DNA of 64,000 nucleotides from the NCBI GenBank assembly GCA_964035795.1, contig OZ038321.1:19978283-20042282 (forward strand), given 5' to 3'. Below the pieces are notes generated by a model. It made no database searches, was not told where the DNA came from, and saw only the letters and a list, made by a program, of their open reading frames with translations. This stretch comes from Pterobdella sp. o SKG-2022 (Eukaryota; Annelida; Clitellata; Hirudinida; Piscicolidae). Of this stretch, positions 45,692 through 57,200 are shown one piece after another; positions within the stretch are counted from its first letter, which is position 1, and every line of letters starts with the position of its first letter. The translations under genes and the position numbers were made by a program.

Positions 45692-46626
45692 CTAAGATTT
45701 TATAGCTGTTATTTCTTGCATCAAACCCTTGAGATACATGATTTCTTTAATTATCTCTGAAACCTTGTTCTTGAGTCGCTCATTCTTTTTTTCCTCTTCT
45801 TCACATTCTTTTAAAAACTCAACATGTTCTATTCTTTTTTTCTTTCTGTATCGCAAAGCAGCAGTCTTATTATTTTCCTTTTTCCTTTTTCTCCTTTCAG
45901 GATTAGCTGGAGTTATTTGTTGATTGAAAAAGGAGGTTGGTGACAAAGGTGCTAATGAATTTACTAATGTTAAGGAAGACTCTGAGGATGAATGTTTAAG
46001 GTCTGGATTAAGTGGAGACAGTGAAGAAGATATGGCAGAATATATTGTGGGAAATTTTTTTTGGCTACCAAAAAAACATGGAGTTTCAGAATTATAACTC
46101 TTTATAGGTTGATAGTTCAAAAATTCCTTAAAACCATAGTCTAAATTATTAAAATCATTAGAATTGTTTTCTAAATTATCTATCTGTACATCATGAAATT
46201 GAGTGGTGGAACTTCCAATAGGAGCATAAGCTTTCATTGCTTCTGAATTCTCAAATGTTGGAACTTCACTAAAATTTTCTTGTAGCAAAGAATCAATCAA
46301 ATCTGTTTCAATTTTTTCATCAGATATTTGAATATTTTCTAGAGAGTTTTCTGAAGTTATGTCATTTGTTACAAAATCTAATAAAGAGAATTCATTTGAG
46401 CTAGAGTAGTCTGAACCTGAAAAATAGAGATCAATTTAAAATAGCAATAAACAATTCAAAATGAACTTTTACCAGTATTACAGTCTAAAGGAAGCAAGTC
46501 ATCAAGCTCATATTGGAAATGTTGGTTTATACCACCACTCTCATTTTCAAATTTTTCAGTAGAAAAGTGGTTCAGTGAGCTTAGGGCCAACTGAAACCCC
46601 GGTTTTGCTATCTTTAAAGAACTCAT
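45692..46626 (-). CDS. ATF4: ATF4-type bZIP transcription factor
   Basis: Two exons, 46626-46473 and 46416-45692 (TAG), give a 292-residue protein. The N-terminal two thirds is acidic and Ser/Asn-rich, as in activation regions. The C-terminus is a bZIP: basic region ENNKTAALRYRKKKRIEH with the ATF4 signature NKTAAxRYRxKKR, then ECEEEEKKNERLKNKVSEII and MYLKGLM with leucine-zipper heptads. Family role: nuclear effector of the integrated stress response, driving amino-acid and redox genes. The start at 46626 is the first ATG in this frame. Upstream lie a TATA box and two uORFs, the second overlapping this start out of frame, which predicts translation control by eIF2 phosphorylation. CREB/ATF relatives lack this basic-region sequence. 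Confidence 0.93.
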
Positions 46627-46693
46627 CTTGGATTTTTTCAAATTCTGACTTTTTGTCTATGAATATATCAGTATAAATGACTTTACCGGCCAT
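46556..46693 (-). CDS. ATF4 uORF2, overlapping the main start
   Basis: A 45-codon frame starts at ATG 46693 (MAGKVIYTDIFIDKKSEF) and ends at TGA 46556-46558. It runs across the ATF4 start codon (46626) in a different frame, overlapping the main CDS by 71 bases. Vertebrate ATF4 has an inhibitory uORF2 of similar size and overlap. An in-frame ATG at 46738 could lengthen it, but a plausible acceptor (TTTTTTCAAACCACACAG) lies between the two and may remove it. Confidence 0.7.
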   Translation of the reverse strand: MAGKVIYTDIFIDKKSEFEKIQDEFFKDSKTGVSVGPKLTEPLFY

Positions 46694-46909
46694 GTTGACA
46701 ATGGATCTGTGTGGTTTGAAAAAATAAACTTTAACCATGAAATTGAAAAAAAAGATTAATAAGAATAATGGGGTGATACATAGAGAACTCAAATGTAAAA
46801 TATGAAAATCGACGAAGAATTAAATTTTTCGTAAAAATGAATTTGAAACAAACTTTTCTTTATCATATATCATATTGCATCCGCAAGTAAATCCCATACT
46901 AGAAAACAG

Positions 46910-46921
46910 TTAACAAGCCAT
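46910..46921 (-). CDS. ATF4 uORF1 (three codons)
   Basis: ATG GCT TGT TAA: a three-residue ORF (Met-Ala-Cys) some 50 bases downstream of a TATA box. Vertebrate ATF4 uORF1 is also three codons long and lets ribosomes re-initiate. A possible intron (donor CTA/GTATGG just after it, acceptor CACACAG) would bring it close to uORF2. Confidence 0.55.
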   Translation of the reverse strand: MAC

Positions 46922-46972
46922 CGCGACAAGAAAATACGAAGTGAAATACGGGAAAAAGAACAGGGTCACGTC

Positions 46973-46979
46973 TTTTATA
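46973..46979 (-). promoter_or_regulatory. TATA box of ATF4
   Basis: TATAAAA on the minus strand, followed by GACGTGACCC. A start site 25-30 bases downstream would fall near 46945, just before uORF1. Confidence 0.55.
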
Positions 46980-47860
46980 GCGATGGGCCAGATATATCAA
47001 AACTACTTGAAAATCTCTTTATTTATTAAAAACATGAATTTTAATTTTTGTTTGTGGTAAGATGAAATTTTTAAATTTTTTACATTGAGTTTTGAACAAA
47101 AAATGTTTGTTTAAAATTAACAGAAAAATCTAATTCGTCAAAATATTTCTGTAACAAATTTATATTTATCTTTGTGCCTCAAAATTTTAATTAATGAAAC
47201 ACATTTAAAAATACTTTTTTCATTAACATAAACCTTTTTGATATTATTTATGATATATTTATCACCCTCAATTAAATAAGATGTCTAAACTTAAATACTT
47301 TTTTCTAATTCATCCCATTTGGTTTTTTGTTCTAAGTTTGAAATTTTTTGTTTAATTTTTATTTATTGGTTTTAAAATTCATTAAAGTAGTTTGACGTCA
47401 AACGTGAACATTAACTCATAAAACGATCTTTAGTACACTAATGTAATTCATTTTATTGTTCTAAACTAATAATAAATATCAAATTCAATTTGAAATACAT
47501 TTGAAAAATGATTGGTCAAGATGATTATATCAAAATTTTTTATTTTGTTTACAATAACATTCTTTAAATAAAAGTTCTCATGACACTTTTTGACCCTCAG
47601 ACCTATTTTAATCTAGCTTGAATTAATTTTTTAACATTGTTAATTTTCAGACATTTTTTTGATTAAAGGTTTAAAAAAAACTATATTCATAATTATTCAA
47701 GCTACTTCAAATAAAAATGTTTTTTGGTATGTATTTCATTTGAACTTGATTCTAATCCTAATGTTTATTATGTAACACAAGGTAAGCCGAGAATAATAAA
47801 AACCATTAAACCAGCTAAAGAAATTTACGCAACCACTTTGATAAATATCTGTCAAGTATT
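46980..47860. other. intergenic AT-rich spacer upstream of ATF4
   Basis: Expected to hold upstream ATF4 promoter elements. TTTGACGTCAAA at about 47391-47402 contains a perfect CRE palindrome (TGACGTCA). No gene seen. Confidence 0.45.
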
Positions 47861-49592
47861 ATTTGTATTTGTATTTGTATTTGTAGGGCGCGCAGTTTGC
47901 AAACTAGGTTTGCTGCAGAGGCGCTGTTCTAATCAGAAGGGCTATGAGAAAGAAATTTGGCTATAAAGATGCGTTTTTAAACGCTTGCGAAAAATTTTAA
48001 GAGAAGGTGAAAGACGGACATTAAGTGGAAGAGAGTTCCATAAGTGAGGGGCGATATGCGAGAAGGAGCGATGTAAGAAAGGTTTAGAAGAGACAGGCTG
48101 ATGTAAGCATAAACCAGTGTTGGAAGACCTGAGAGACTCAGAAGTCTGTCTGATGGAAAGACGGTCATATAAATAAGCTGGCTGATTAAAGTATAAGATG
48201 TTAGCCGTGAGCCATAGCAACTTGAACTGGGCTCTTAGTACGACCGGCAGCCAATGGAGGCGATCGAGACAGGTGTGAGATGAAGAATAGTAGTCGGCTT
48301 GAAGAGCGGTTTTAGCAGCGCGATTTTGGAGAGATTGCAACTTAGAAATAAGACAGTTCGGGAGTCGACAAAGAAGAGAGTTACAGTAATCAATCCTTGA
48401 AAGAACTAAAGAGATGATCAGAGCAACGGCAGTGTCAAAGGGTAGGAACTTGCGTGCCTGTCTGATCGCATGGAGATGAAAGTTGGATGATTGTATGATC
48501 TGAGAGACAAAGTGTGTAAAGTTGAGTCTAGAATCAAGAGTTACACCTAGTATCTTCAGTTTGGACGTTACGGAAAGAGTAGTGCTGTCAAAGATTACTT
48601 CAGTGGGAAGATTGGATTTGGAAAGGAGTATGGGACTGCCGACAAACATCACTTCGCTTTTGTTAGGATTCAACATGAGGTGATTGTTAGAAAACCAAAG
48701 ATTGAGCTCAGTGATGCATTCAGATATCTTAGTGAGGCTGGGATGAGGATCAAGGTAAGAAGCGCCTGTAAAGAGGGTAATATCATCAGCAAACTGATGA
48801 TATAGAACGTCGTGCTTCTGTATGATCTCGCTAATAGGAGAAGTATAAAGAGAAAAGAGTATGGGCCCAAGAACAGAACCTTGAGGAACACCAAAACGAA
48901 GGGAGACAGGGGTAGAGGAAGAGCAGCTTATCTTAACAAATTGCTTGCGTTCGGAAAGATAGGACTGAAACCAGGATAAAGCAATGCCAGAAATGTGAAA
49001 GTAGTCTTCAAGGATATGCAGCATATTTGGATGATTAATGGTGTCAAAAGCTGCTGAAATATCTAAAGACACTAAGACGGCCGCAGACCCGGTAGCACAG
49101 ATATTGCGGAGGCTGTCAGTGATGTACAAAAGCGCAGTTTCCGTTGAGTGATGTGAGCGATACGCCGACTGGAAAAGGTTGAAGTTACGCAGTACAGAAA
49201 CATGAGAGGATAATCTCTTGAGAACAACCCTTTCTAAGATCTTTGAGATGGTGCTGAGGTTTGAAATAGGACGATAATTGGATGGTTGCATGGGGTCTAG
49301 ATTATATTTTTTCAGTAAAGGGGTTACCTGCGCCGTTTTGAATGAAGTTGGAAAAATACCCTGTGAAAAGGAAAGAGCCGAAAGTTTGCATATAATGGAG
49401 GCAAAGATGCCGGAAAACTGCTTAAGCAGGAAAACAGGGATTATATCTAAAGGTGAGGATTTATTTGGGAGAGAATTGATCAATTTGATGATTTCATCAA
49501 CACTAGGAGGTGAGAAAAATGAGAGATTTGATTGATCACTGTCAGTTAAGGAGGGCTGACGGGGAAGATTAGTGATCGGTAGCGATATAATG
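47861..49592 (-). mobile_element. L2-clade LINE, 5'-truncated, with intact RT frame
   Basis: One open frame on the minus strand runs from the 5' truncation point (about 49592) to the stop at 47942. It covers the whole RT: LLKKYNLDPMQPSNYRPISN, FQSAYRSHHSTETALLYI, LDISAAFDTINH, FGVPQGSVLGPILFSLYT, palm FADDITLF, KILGVTLDSRLNF, and the L2-type end HIAPHLWNSLPL...RLKTHLY. No stops or frameshifts were seen. Its 3' tail contains a short hairpin (GCAAAC-CTA-GTTTGC) and ends in (TACAAA)n at 47861-47885. The endonuclease is lost. It lies between ATF4 and filamin. Confidence 0.92.
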
Positions 49593-51296
49593 TTTTAACC
49601 ATAAAATTTTAAAGTCTTTGAAAATATATGTCTCTTTAATAGTGTGAACCAGAACTTTGATAAATCAAGCTGAAAAGCACGAAATAAAATTTGTTGAACT
49701 TTCAAAAGAAACTTGCCTGGGAGAAACGTAAAGTTTATAGTTTATAAATCAATAGTATATTGGAGTATGATGGAGAAAATAGCATGAACATTTTTTAAGT
49801 CTCAAATATTATTTTCTAGATTAGTTTATTATAATCTTGAAACCAATAACAATATACTCAGTTATTCTGAAACGTGTGATGTGGGTAAGTATATCTATAT
49901 TTTCGGTTTTTCTAGAAAATTTTGAAGCAAATGTCTATTTTTTCACATTAATTGTCAAAATTATACATTGTTTAGAAAGCATTTTTTTTTGTTGGTTTTT
50001 CAAAAATGATTAAGTATTTTTTCTTGAAACACAAACAACTAAACCATAAGCCGCGTATTTCTTAAATGGGACTTTGAACTCATCATTGGTACATATACAC
50101 GTGGTTGTTCAACGAATAATTCTATAACACACGTGTTAAGTGTGCTTCAAAACTAAGCTACCTGCCAATGAGAATAAACTTGGCGTAAATGAATTTCTTG
50201 CGAGCACACGAGACTCAATAACTAAAACCGTTTTGCATGGGTTTATAAGCTCAGATCAAAAAAAGACGTCAGTATGAATAGTTATTCAAAAGTAAAGCCG
50301 AACAAAGTTTATTCATTGGACACTAACGATTAATATTGTCTTTTAGATACTAATATTTTCAAACATCCGGCAGGTGGGATGTACGTCAGGAACGCAGACG
50401 AGCTTTCTAGAACAATACTAAAAGATAGTTCAAAAGTTATAATAGTATTTAAACCACTCTGTTTTATAAAAAATTATTTGAGGTCGAAGCTTTATGATTT
50501 ATAAAAGTCATTATCAATTGAATTAAAAACTAAAAGAATTTCAAGTAAAAAACATTTACAAGCAAGTTCATTAGAAGTCATTATAATTAATGATTAATAA
50601 TTGAGGCATTTTAAATGTAACCAAAACAATCATTCATAGTTTAGAATTTACAGCTTTTTGAGACTAATATCGTGTGGTTAAAATTAACTTAAAAATGGTG
50701 GTTAAAAGAGTTGAATGTAATAATTTAAAAAAATTATAATACAATGTGAATAAAACAATGAGAATTTTTTTTTGATAATCTGAGTTGTTTGCTGAAAATT
50801 TAATTTTAAAACTGTTGATTCACTTATTTCACGAATCTTTTATGAACTTATTAATACGGATACACTTATTGATAACAAGTTCTCATAAATTTGAAACTAA
50901 ATAATTGTGAAAAATTTTAAATATTTTTTCAAAATAAAGTTTTTTTGTCTTCATATTTGAAAGTTTTTGGATTGAACACTATTAACCTTCAGAACACATA
51001 AGTTTAGTGTTTGAGCGCTATTTTATAAAATAAAAAGTTTTTACAATATAAAAACTTTGAAACTTTGAAAAAAAAATTTTCAAATTATTAAGGATTATTT
51101 CTCATAAATTTTATTTAGTTTTATTAGGAATCAACTTTTCATTTATATATGAACCTATACAATGACACTTGTAAAAGTATTGCATAGGATATCTATATAT
51201 ATATAGAGATCTTCAAAAGAAATTTCATAGTAGATCTAAAAATTTACTGTTTGTTTTGTACTGGTTTTTGAATTTCGTTGAATAATTTGTACAATA
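49593..51296. other. intergenic region upstream of filamin
   Basis: AT-rich; no coding region or repeat family recognised. Its right end should hold the filamin promoter and 5' UTR. Confidence 0.4.
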
Positions 51297-54200
51297 ATGT
51301 CTGTAAGGAGATTGTCTCAAGATTTATTAAATGAGATTGGTGTGCCAGCGGAGGCAACCGAACGTGGTTTGGCAGGTGACATTTTTGAGTTTAATTTACA
51401 TAATAAAATTTACTAAATCGTTATTCACTTGGAAAAATTAAATAAGAAAAATTAACTTTATTAAAAGATGATGCTCAATGGAAAATGATTCAGAAAAATA
51501 CATTTACTCGTTGGACTAATGAGCATTTGAAAACCGTCAACAAAAGCATAGCTGATCTAGAAACAGACCTCTCTGACGGCTTGAGGTTTCGATTAATAAA
51601 ATCTTTTCAATATTATCACATTATTATTTAGTAAATTCTAATTAAGTTTTATTATTCTTATCAAAGGTTTATTGCTCTTGTTGAAGTTTTGAGCGGAAAA
51701 AGGATTCAAAAATACAATAAAAGACCAAAAATTCGTTCTCAAAAACTTGAAAATTGTACTCTTGCTTTGGAGTTTTTACAAACGGAAGAAAAAATAAAGA
51801 TTGTTAACATTGGTATGATTTTTTTTTAGATTTTATACTCAATCTTTATTGTTATATGATGAGATACGACGACATTCACGTTAATATTTAAATCAATATC
51901 TCAAAAGGTGTAAAACTCACTTGAAATCTCATTATGACAAAAACTAGTTATCGAATCAGAATGGTGTAATCAACATAGTATTTAAAATTTAATTTAAGTT
52001 CAGGTGAAATATTAACTCAACTCAAAATATATCTAGTGTTATTTGATAGTTTCAATTGATAGTTCCCTTCAAAGCTTTTGACAAAAATTAATAATTTTTA
52101 ATATTCAAAATAAATGGAATTAAATAACAAATAAAAAAATATATAAGTCATTGTTTCAAAAAATATTCTACTTAAAGTGTCTTTATTAAAATATTTTTTA
52201 ACATAGACAAACAAAAAAATCGGAAAAAATGCCTAATTTTTATGCACGTATTTTTTTATTCTATTGTACTTTTAATATCATTAATCAAAAAAAAAAATTT
52301 TATTCGCACACAATCACGGCTACTTGTGTTATGATAATTTTTTAAAATAAACGATTAAGATTACCAAACTTCAGCTTTTTATGAGATGATCGTTATTGAT
52401 ACTACTACTATATATACATCTTTCAAACAACAGTTCAACAGTTATTTTATATTTCGATTCCTTCTAGCCAATTCAATACAATAAAAAATAAAAAAAATCT
52501 ATTAGTTTTTGTTTTATTCAATTCAGTATATAGCTTATTCAAAATCATTTTTACTTGTTTCACGTACAGCACAATGATTTAGTTTTAGATTATTAATATT
52601 CATTTTTTTTACTATCATTCTAAAACCTCACTACATCGGGCCTCAGTAAAAAAACGCTTATATTTCATATATATTTGGTGCCTCTATGAAATGAGTCATC
52701 AGAACTGGCTTTTTCGTGATAAGGGTATTATGTATGATGGCGAAGATGATAACCTTTTACACTAATATAATGATGATAATATAATATAAACAATGATAAT
52801 TCATACCATGTATTATTAATCTATACATAGATATTATCTAATGAGATGTAATTTAAATTTTCTACCTGTATTCAACGTACTTGCGGTGTATTTATTAACT
52901 GGAATCACAAACATATTCATATACATTGGTTTGAATATAGACTTAATAACCATAGATAATTTGCTAATAATAGAACATTAATTAAAAATGTATGTTTAAT
53001 AATAATAAAAATACGGTGGGGATAAAAAGAAAATACATACTGCCAAAAATAATTACTATAAAAATACATAATGTACTTCAATTCGTTGTGAAATAATTCC
53101 TAAAGTTGAATGCATAGTTAGAATGTTTAAACTGCAAGGTTCATCAGATATAGTTCACTCAAAACACATGTTCTAGAGGTTTTATTTATGAATGTCACTC
53201 ATGTAATCTTACCACCCAGCTACATCATATTCTATTGCAATGATTTAAAGTTCTTTTTATCATTGTGAAATATAGCTTTTTTTTTTTAATTTTATAGTTT
53301 AAATATTTATTTTAGTTTATTCATGTTTTTTTGGGTTTCTGTGAACTAATGCATACTAAGTAATTTTCTGCCTGGCTATCTTTTTCAAGTCAAACAATGA
53401 AATTAGTCATGAGTTGCACAAAAGCTAGTGAGAATTAACACTATTCAACCTCAAACCTATGCTTTCTTTATATAATTATTACAATAAAAGGTTTATTTAA
53501 AGAAAAATCTTTCAATAACTTTAAACTAAAAATTTAGAAATTTTTGCACAAATTACATAAAACGAAATTTTTCCAAATTAAATTTAAAATTATTTTAAAA
53601 ATAATTTAATAATAATAATAATAATAATTTAAAAGTCAATTTCTGACTCATTTTTTGTTTTTGGCAGTATTATCACAAAATAAAATTTTTACTATTGATC
53701 ATAATTTTATGAGCTTTTCTATATTTAATATAGAAAAAGCTAGAGCTTTCGCTAAAATTAAATTCTTTTAATAGTTTTTTATCATTATATAAACTAAAAA
53801 TGAAATTCTGAATTTATTATTGTTGTTCCTATTTTTTTTGTTTCCATTATGCTCTTATCCCCTTTGTTTGGAGTTCTTAATGAAATTATTTATTCAAAAC
53901 GTTTTCGAATTCTCAAATATTCAAGTGGTCTTCATCTTCAACATGCCCAAGAATATGTGTAGTATCAAAACAGAATTACTAATGGTACTACTGAAAATGA
54001 TTATTATTGAATGGAAATAACTTATGATCATTATAGTGTTTTTCAACCCTGTGTGCTCCAAGATCAAAGAGATAACCAGGGGTAGAATTAATAAATAATA
54101 TTATTAACAATAAAATATTCATCAAAGTCTTCGTTGACTTGAAAGTTTCATAGTTAAAATCCCTCGAGGTGTTCTAATCAATAACTGATTTTTTTTTAAA

Positions 54201-57200
54201 TTCAACGACTTGAATTACTTGTGAAAAATGTCATAGAGAAGTCATAAATTCAAAAATTATTCAACACTAAAGAATTTTTGTTAAGTACAAACCGTTTTGT
54301 TATATATTAACAAATTTAACATTATGAATAATAACAAATCATATAAACCTGTATAACATCCGAATCTAAAAAACCACATATCAACTCATCATAAATAAGG
54401 CACGAAGCCATCAATAAATGTCCATAACACACATCGACACACGAGGCATGAAAGGTGAGGCCTAACAGATTCTTAATTGAATGATATTCAGAGACCCCTA
54501 TACAACTAATTATTCTCTTGCTACAGTTTTATGCAGTTCAACTTTTTATTTAGCTTATACATATTTTTATTGTGATTTCTCTTCGTAATATGATTCAATA
54601 TTTAATTTAAAGGTTTATTTTATAGCTTGTTTGTATTTAATACTGACCATGTTTTGTGTTTTTTTATTATTATAAAAAATACATACGGTGTCTGCATTTT
54701 TATTGTATCCATTACCTAGGTGTTTCAAGCTTTAAAAACTTACATGAAACATTAAATCTTTGAAGCAATTCATTAAAGAAACAGCTCGTTTCGTAGGATA
54801 TATTTATTAATTGCACTATAATTCAATAGAGAATGGCTGAGTAAGTGAGGATAATGGGTCAGTATTATAATCAAATAGTATATTACATTTGTAATAACTT
54901 TTAAATGAAATAAAAAAAACTAACTCGGGTTTGTTTATTCAATAAATATGGTTTTGAGCAGTGCCTCAAAAGCTTATTTATAAAAAGCTTCTTTAATGCC
55001 CAGGACTTAGTGCAGAAATTATAATCGCTGCGAGGAAACTTTAAATTTCTTTCAGTTTTATGTTGTTACTTGGTTTTAATATTATTTAGTTTATTAGTAA
55101 GAACAATGATTTCAAATATTATCATCTAAATTCACTTTAAAGAGAAGTTCTTGAAATAATTTCAAAGGGAAATAGTTTTGAACAAATATGATATACTTGA
55201 TGCTATCAGATTTCAAAACATTTTATTGTTTAAGTTCTCAAGCTGCCAAAAATTGTAAAGCCCAACCATTAAAGCACCCTTGTTGCTTTGTACAGAGAAA
55301 TAAAGTTAATATTAATGAATCTAAACGATCTTTTTTAGTTTACATTTTTATTCCATGCATTCTTTAATCATCACTCGCTATTAAAGTAACTCTATGACTC
55401 TGAAAAAGCTTACAAATTTTTATGATTTATCAACTGTAGGTTGTTTACTACATAGTGGTCAGTCAAAAGTTAACAGACTATAAAGAAAACTGTAAAACCA
55501 AACAATCACTTTCCATGCATTAAGTTAAAAGAATCGCAAGAAAATATTATTTCATGCTAATTAATAAGCTGGTACCATCATCATTAGCTTGTTGCCAATT
55601 CATTTGAGGCTTAAACACTATCTTCAAATATTTCCACTATTGTGATGACTAAAAGTTCTGGATTTTGTATTCTTTATAGTATATACATATATTCTTTGTA
55701 ATGAGTTTACATTCTTGGTCGTTTGAGTCACCTCTTATCAAACAATCCCCATCTAATTGTTTTGTTTTGAGTCTTCTCAATGATGCTTTCAACGAATCAG
55801 CTAAGAATATAATTGAATTTTTATAATTATTGTCAATATTCAAAATATCATTGGATATAAAGTAGTTGTTTAAAAATATTGGTATTATGTAATTAATAAA
55901 ATTTCTAGTATAATACAAAAAAGGTAAATGAAAAATATTATAAGAGGCATAAACGCCTTATGTTCATATTTAAGTTAACGGATGACAAACTAAAAAAATC
56001 ATATGGCATTCGTTCAAAAACCAATAATCACCTCTATTCTGTAGATACTGTAAATCTTAATTATAATGCTATTTATAATATAAGATAAGTTGACGTTTAA
56101 AATGATAATGCTGCTGACGTTTTAAAGCTTTAAGGTTCATAATTACATTATAATATTGGTATACTGAGTTTTTCACAGTATTTTATTTTATAATAACAGG
56201 CGAATACTTTTTTTTTTATTTCGTAACAGGTATGAAAAGATCATTATTTTCGAATGATTACAATAAAAAAGAGTGAAAATATGCGGTATAAATATTAAAA
56301 ATTTCAATTAGCTGTAAGTTTCATTTATTCGTTAAAAGTTAAAATTCAAATCAAATAAAAAAATAATATTATATTATAAAAATTCAAATGCTGAGTTAAA
56401 ATCAAAAATTTTAAATTTAACTTATTCAATATAATATGTATTAGTCAACAGTCAAAATAACTTTGATCTTGTAGTGAACATTGACAATACACAGAAAAAA
56501 TCAAATCTTCTAATGTTATATGATTTATAAGAAAAAAATTATCAATACTTTCATTATTATTCAACATTTTCATACCTTTATTATTAGAAACACTTTCCTA
56601 TTAATATGACTCTCAGACAAATTCATTATTGTTATAGAATACACACCAATTATTCTTATTATCGACAACATCCTTGAATATAATCACCACAGACAGCTCA
56701 GCCATAGTGGACTGCAAGTTGAAGTTGATACTGGGTCTGATATGGACATTAATTTTGCACTACTCCATCTCCATGCCAGTGTGGGATGAAGACGATGACA
56801 ACAAGACGCAGAAGGTATGTGCTTGTAAGCTTTTGATGTGGCTTTTGGTTTGTTTAACTTGTTATAGCATTCTAATAGGTCTGCGGCGACTTAATTGTAG
56901 CTTGCTCTCTATAGAAAACCCACTCATACTTCTAATAAATATTTTTGATTTTATAACAGTGATTTTCTTATATACTCAAAGAAGCTTGCCTCAATTGTTT
57001 GATCTATGCAGTTAACTGCCGTCCATACAAATGTTCATCAACTAGACAGTCATTATATAATTAATTAATTTAATATATTAACAAGTATAAATTCAATATA
57101 GCTAAAAAGAAATTATATACACTTCCATGTATTATATTATTTACAAAAAATGGCATGAAACTCAATACAATAAAATACAAGAGACTTAAAACAAGAAGAA

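Noticed and set aside
55649..55918. Minus-strand 89-codon open frame in the large filamin intron
   Set aside because: AT-rich composition (Ile/Asn/Tyr/Lys), no recognisable motif, and no supporting splice context.
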